From contig JAGLIU010000116.1 of the NCBI GenBank assembly GCA_023142805.1, positions 1 through 9,172 of the forward strand: a stretch of DNA of 9,172 bases, written 5' to 3'. Below, piece by piece: positions 5,853 to 9,172 of the stretch (within the stretch, counting starts at the first letter, position 1; each line of letters starts with the position of its first letter). The notes beneath the pieces are model-generated. The model did no database searches. It was not told the DNA's origin and worked only from the letters and a program-made list of their open reading frames with translations. A program made the position numbers and the translations under genes. The DNA comes from Candidatus Omnitrophota bacterium. Lineage in GTDB: Bacteria > Omnitrophota > Gorgyraeia > Tantalellales > Tantalellaceae.

Positions 5853-7400
5853 TTATTTTTCGTTTATGAATATGTCCTCAAGGTGAAGAGATCTCCCCAC
5901 TTTCAGCTCAATCTTACAACGATATTTTCGTTGTATATCGCTTAACATCTTTGCCTGATCAGACAATAACGCGGTATTTATATCCGAATGAACCTGAACT
6001 ATTAATACTTTGTTTCTTTTTTTATTCTTAACCAAAATATTATCTATTTTTCGTACGGTTTCTATAGCTATAGTTTCTACACTTTTTATCATACCTTTTC
6101 CCGCGCAATACGGACATTCCACATGCGAAGCGCCTTCAAGGCTTTTTCTCATTCTCTGACGTGTCATTTCTACAACACCAAATTGGGAGATAGATCGTAG
6201 GCTTATACGCGCCTTATCCTGTTGAAGCTTTTTCTGCAGTACATTAAAGACTTTGTCTCTATGATCCTTCGTATCCATATCAATAAAATCTATGATCACT
6301 ATCCCCCCGATATCCCTAAGCAAAAGCTGTCGGGGAATCTCCTCCGCCGCTTCCACATTGGTCTTATACGCGGTCTCTTCCAGGCTTTTCTTCCCTACGA
6401 AACTACCGGTGTTAACGTCAATAACAACAACCCCTTCTGTCTGCTCTATCACAAGATAACCCCCGCTCTTAAGTCCTACCTTCCGCTCAAATATCTCATC
6501 GATCTTCTTATCCAGCCCATATTTCTGGAATAACGGCGTATCTTCAGAATAAAGTTTGATCCGACTCTTAAACCCCGGAATAAAGGCTTTCAAAAACTTT
6601 GTTATCCGCACGTATTCTTCCTTTGAATCTACTATAAGCTTCTTAACATCTTCCGTAAACATGTCTCTTATCGCTCTCAAAACAATCCCGTATTCTTCAT
6701 ATACAGTTGCCGGGGCCGCCTGTTTTTCCGCACGGCTTTTGATCTTCCCCCAGAGATTTATCAAATATTTAAGTTCGCTATAGAGCTCTTTTTCCTTACA
6801 TTTCTCGGCTACTGTACGAACTATACACCCCATTTTACTTAACGTTATTACCTTATTCAAACTCTCCCGGATCTTCTTTCTTTCCTCTTTTTCCGTTATA
6901 CGCCGGGATATCCCGATCCCTTTATCATAAGGAGTTAAAACCAAAAAGCGTCCGGGAAGACTTATATGCGTAGTCAACCTGGGACCTTTAGTCCCGATCG
7001 CTTCTTTAACCACCTGAACCATTATTTCCTCACCCTTTTTAATAAGCTCATTTATTTTTGGTATCCCTCCGCTCTTTTTATGCTTAAACGTTATCGCGTC
7101 CTCATTTGAAAGCAATTCCTCAAGCATCGCTCCTTTGCTTATAATATCGCTTACATGTAGAAATCCGTTCTTTTCATAACCTATGTCTATAAACGCCGCT
7201 TCTATACCCGGCAAAATAGAAGTTACCTTACCTTTAAAAATACTTCCGGCAGAATATTCCGGATTTTTTCTCTCCATAAAGAAGTCTATCAGTGCCCCAT
7301 TCCTGACTACAGCTATACGTTTTTCTACAGGTCCCACATTGATCAGTATTTCTTTTCCCGTAGAATTTTCATTGCATTTTTTTATCTGTCGTTTTACCAT
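5853..7400 (-). CDS. rng: Ribonuclease E/G family endoribonuclease
   Basis: Single-strand-specific endoribonuclease that in studied bacteria matures rRNA and decays mRNA in the cytoplasm. 515 residues, close to RNase G (about 490) and without the long C-terminal scaffold of RNase E. Order: KEILINV start motif, S1-type RNA-binding domain (about 48-130), 5'-sensor and RNase-H-like regions, catalytic DNase-I-like domain with VVIDVNTGSFVGKK (Asp328) and GGIVIIDFIDMD (Asp371), the two metal-binding aspartates of the family, and the zinc-link CPYC (429-432). The frame is open to an ATG at 7421, but 7400 is preferred because AAGGGGTGGTG precedes it. The start overlaps the DUF2344 remnant by 32 bases, a layout typical of coupled gene pairs. 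In many bacteria rplU follows directly; here three pilin genes intervene. Stop TAA. Confidence 0.95.
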   Translation of the reverse strand: MVKRQIKKCNENSTGKEILINVGPVEKRIAVVRNGALIDFFMERKNPEYSAGSIFKGKVTSILPGIEAAFIDIGYEKNGFLHVSDIISKGAMLEELLSNEDAITFKHKKSGGIPKINELIKKGEEIMVQVVKEAIGTKGPRLTTHISLPGRFLVLTPYDKGIGISRRITEKEERKKIRESLNKVITLSKMGCIVRTVAEKCKEKELYSELKYLINLWGKIKSRAEKQAAPATVYEEYGIVLRAIRDMFTEDVKKLIVDSKEEYVRITKFLKAFIPGFKSRIKLYSEDTPLFQKYGLDKKIDEIFERKVGLKSGGYLVIEQTEGVVVIDVNTGSFVGKKSLEETAYKTNVEAAEEIPRQLLLRDIGGIVIIDFIDMDTKDHRDKVFNVLQKKLQQDKARISLRSISQFGVVEMTRQRMRKSLEGASHVECPYCAGKGMIKSVETIAIETVRKIDNILVKNKKRNKVLIVQVHSDINTALLSDQAKMLSDIQRKYRCKIELKVGRSLHLEDIFINEK

Positions 7401-7710
7401 TATCCGACACCACCCCTTCATTTATCGATACCAACCGAATCCCATCCGGCAAATTCTCGTTCAATCTTTCACTAATTTCCCAACTATCAATCCTCTCGGT
7501 AAGTCAAAAATCCATTTCCTCTTTCAATCCTTCTTTTCCCGACTTCAACGCTTTGGTAATACTTATTTTTACACGCGGGGTAAATCCCTTTGTCAAGACA
7601 AACGGCAAACGCGCCCATCACGTTACCCTGCGTATGACAATCTTAAGATCCAAACGCGAGATATAAATCATAAGATCTTTTTTGAAAAATACCGCGTTGT
7701 ATTTAATCAT
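7369..7710 (-). pseudogene. Remnant of DUF2344 / TIGR03936 'radical SAM-linked' protein, with two in-frame TGA codons
   Basis: Read through its stops, the frame from the ATG at 7710 gives 113 codons that match the N-terminal half of DUF2344: IYISRLDL (residues 15-22; family SHLDL), LPFVLTKGFTPRVKISI (35-51; family LP...T.GF.P..KIS), a GLKEEMDF segment (61-68) and an LNENLPDGIRLV segment (83-94). TGA interrupts it at codon 31 (7620-7618) and codon 69 (7506-7504); no frameshift is needed. Signs of decay: the family His of SHLDL is Arg, one residue is missing before it, there is no Shine-Dalgarno, and the second half of the ~200-residue domain is absent. It ends overlapping the rng start. DUF2344 genes commonly sit next to a radical SAM gene and rng; the radical SAM gene is not seen here. 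UGA recoding is the alternative, judged less likely because rplU ends in TGA. Confidence 0.75.
7408..7418 (-). promoter_or_regulatory. Probable Shine-Dalgarno of rng
   Basis: AAGGGGTGGTG on the minus strand; GGTG ends 7 bases and AAGGGG 12 bases before the ATG at 7400. It supports 7400 over the ATG at 7421, which has only weak purine-rich sequence upstream. Confidence 0.5.
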
Positions 7711-7812
7711 TATTTCGCGTAAAACAGATGAGAAGACTTGTAAGACGTGTTCTTGATCATATAAAATTCTTTTGTTTAAATCTCCACTTTAGATCTTCTC
7801 TCTTCCCGCATA
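7711..7812 (-). other. Gap between the secretin gene and the DUF2344 remnant
   Basis: About 100 AT-rich bases. No terminator with a U-tract, no clear promoter and no credible gene. A loose 7-base inverted repeat (GAGAAGA 7800-7794 / TCTTCTC 7736-7730) spans most of it with a long loop. The DUF2344 frame stays open upstream to a TAA at 7791-7789. Confidence 0.4.
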
Positions 7813-9172
7813 CTAAGATTTATTCCTAAAATCCAGAAAAGGTTTCTTTTTTTTGTTTTCTATTTCCTGAGATTTTCTAGTCGCGACATTCGCGGTTTTT
7901 TTTTCGATTTTTACCTTTCCGGTCTTAACCGCGTTCTTATCTTCATTAATTTGAGGACTAAAATACTTACTATACTGCTGCTGGACCACCGGTCCCGCCG
8001 CTGAAATAGTCTTGGAAGGATTTTTGATTAGATGTACTGTGACAAAAAACACTACTTCGGTTTTATCCACATTATCTTTTTCATATTTTACCGCGCTACC
8101 AAGAACGGGAATCCACCCGAGAAGATCTCCCAAAAGAGGAAGTTTATGATTTTCCTTGGTGGTGGTCTCTTTTATCAATCCTCCAATAAAAATTGTCTGA
8201 CCATCTTTTACCAGCACCTGAGTATCCGCTTTTCGCAAATTATATTGCATAGCAACTGTCGTATTGCTCGCGTCTGCCAAAGTAAGTTCTGAAAACGCTA
8301 AGTTACTTGATACTTGCGGTGCTAAATTTACCATGATATCACCTTTATCATTAACATGTGGTGTTACTTCGAGAATAACACCCACTTCCCTGGGTTCAAT
8401 CTCAAATGTAACCGTAACCACATTCGCCGTATCCGTTGAAGCCTGACTCTCCTGCAAAAACACATTGGTAACAACCTTAATAGACGCGGTCTGATTGTTT
8501 AACGTGGTAATACAAGGACTTGAAATTATATTTGTATCATCTCTCTCATCGAGAAGCTCCAAAGTAGCTCGAAACTGGCTAAAATCCAACGTACCGTATG
8601 AAAATACAGAATTATCCGTTTGCGCGGAGGTAGGATTTGGAACAACATTCCCGTCAATAGATGGAAATTTCGACAAAGTGGTAAGTGTCGCTGCGGTATC
8701 CCCAACAAATTGAATAGCGGTTTCGGGATAATACTGACTCTGACTACCCGGAAGAAAAGGAAGTTTTCCATTAGGGCCAAACGGAAATGTCAGTGGCCTT
8801 CTAGCTCCACTAGCTGATATGATCGTGTTCCAATCCACGCCAAACTGATCATTTCTATCAAGAGTTATTTCTATTACCTTAGCCTCAAGCATTATCTGCG
8901 GGGTTTCTATATCAATTTCCGAGAGCATCTGTCTTACCGTGCCTACCCTTGAAGGTATAGCGGTCACTATGATAGAATTTGAATCCGAGGAATATGTAAC
9001 TTTTTCACCTTCCGGCGCTAAAATAGCTCTAAGAGATTCTAAAAGTTTGGTAATATTATCGGTTTTTTTATGTAAGTCCAATTCTTTTTCTTCCTCTACA
9101 AGCTCCCTGTCCTGAATAATATAATTAAGGGGTATTACCGCCGTTATCGGTTCTTCCGTTTGAAGAACATTT
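7813..9172 (-). CDS. Secretin (PilQ/GspD family), 5' end cut by window edge
   Basis: Outer-membrane gated channel through which a type IV pilus or type II secretion pseudopilus passes. The last ~452 residues are visible and the frame is open to the window edge, so the signal peptide and first N-domains lie outside; a TTG at 9081 is not the start. Visible: the end of an N-domain (VIPLNY; SIIVTAIPSRVGTVRQMLSEID), then the secretin core starting TPQIMLEAKVIEI (about 90-102), ISSPCITTLNNQTASIKV (about 216-233), GVILEVTPHVN (about 264-274), VLVKDGQTIFIGGLIK (about 319-334), and the gate/lip motif LPLLGDLLGWIPVLG with a three-residue insertion against the common LLGDIPVLG. A Lys-rich tail of about 65 residues follows (ends FLDFRNKS) and might bind a pilotin (inference). 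Whether it serves a pilus or a secretion system cannot be decided here. Stop TAG. Confidence 0.94.
   Translation of the reverse strand, partial: NVLQTEEPITAVIPLNYIIQDRELVEEEKELDLHKKTDNITKLLESLRAILAPEGEKVTYSSDSNSIIVTAIPSRVGTVRQMLSEIDIETPQIMLEAKVIEITLDRNDQFGVDWNTIISASGARRPLTFPFGPNGKLPFLPGSQSQYYPETAIQFVGDTAATLTTLSKFPSIDGNVVPNPTSAQTDNSVFSYGTLDFSQFRATLELLDERDDTNIISSPCITTLNNQTASIKVVTNVFLQESQASTDTANVVTVTFEIEPREVGVILEVTPHVNDKGDIMVNLAPQVSSNLAFSELTLADASNTTVAMQYNLRKADTQVLVKDGQTIFIGGLIKETTTKENHKLPLLGDLLGWIPVLGSAVKYEKDNVDKTEVVFFVTVHLIKNPSKTISAAGPVVQQQYSKYFSPQINEDKNAVKTGKVKIEKKTANVATRKSQEIENKKKKPFLDFRNKS

Noticed and set aside
7568..7596. TTGACA-17-TGTAAA promoter inside the DUF2344 remnant, which could drive rng
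   Set aside because: The TTGACA encodes Leu-Thr of the conserved LTKGF motif, so it is explained by coding history, and the -10 box is weak. Kept only as a possibility.
7369..7710. UGA as a sense codon (altered genetic code) to explain the DUF2344 frame
   Set aside because: rplU ends naturally at a TGA, all other genes contain no internal TGA and use TGG for Trp, and the remnant has lost conserved residues. Decay is the simpler reading, though it cannot be fully excluded here.
7183..7722. 179-codon plus-strand ORF over the rng start and the remnant
   Set aside because: It lies opposite rng and the DUF2344 frame, which show clear family motifs; no domain or ribosome site is visible on the plus strand.
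7710..7760. A 16-codon ORF (MIKNTSYKSSHLFYAK) whose TAA overlaps the ATG of the remnant
   Set aside because: The only GGAG lies 21 bases upstream, and the peptide has no recognisable feature.
8526..8780. 84-codon minus-strand ORF within the secretin gene
   Set aside because: It is a different frame of the same strand inside a well-conserved secretin core.

Overview
The window is a densely packed minus-strand cluster from a bacterium with an outer membrane. The outer membrane is inferred from the secretin. All supported genes read right to left. The order rng - rplU - rpmA - obg - proB - proA is a conserved bacterial gene order, and the sequences look like a deep-branching Gram-negative lineage. 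A candidate phylum such as Omnitrophota, or a relative, is my guess from the gene order and the pilin style; nothing in the window proves it.

In transcription order: (1) the C-terminal ~452 residues of a type IV pilus / type II secretion secretin, with its 5' end beyond base 9172; (2) 7710-7369, the remnant of a DUF2344 / TIGR03936-type protein ('radical SAM-linked') whose reading frame survives but carries two in-frame TGA codons; (3) an RNase E/G ribonuclease; (4) a cassette of three prepilin-like genes (PilV-, PilW- and PilX-like), each preceded by its own good Shine-Dalgarno; (5) a 294-base leader region with a candidate promoter, an inverted repeat over its -10 box, and a hairpin just before rplU; (6) rplU, rpmA and obg; (7) proB and the first 245 codons of proA, which runs off the left edge.

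Two processes are interleaved. The ribonuclease, L21, L27 and Obg serve RNA processing and ribosome assembly, and ProB and ProA catalyse the first two steps of proline synthesis. The secretin and minor prepilins would serve an envelope filament or secretion apparatus. The pilin trio sits exactly between rng and rplU, which are neighbours in many other genomes, so it looks like an insertion into an old operon. No intrinsic terminator with a clear U-tract was seen between any of the genes, so read-through transcription is plausible throughout.

The most notable points are the doubly interrupted DUF2344 remnant, an Obg protein lacking about eight residues of a highly conserved loop in its N-terminal domain, the pilin insertion, and the structured regions before rplU and between rplU and rpmA. 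No tRNA, rRNA, CRISPR array, insertion sequence or convincing plus-strand gene was found.
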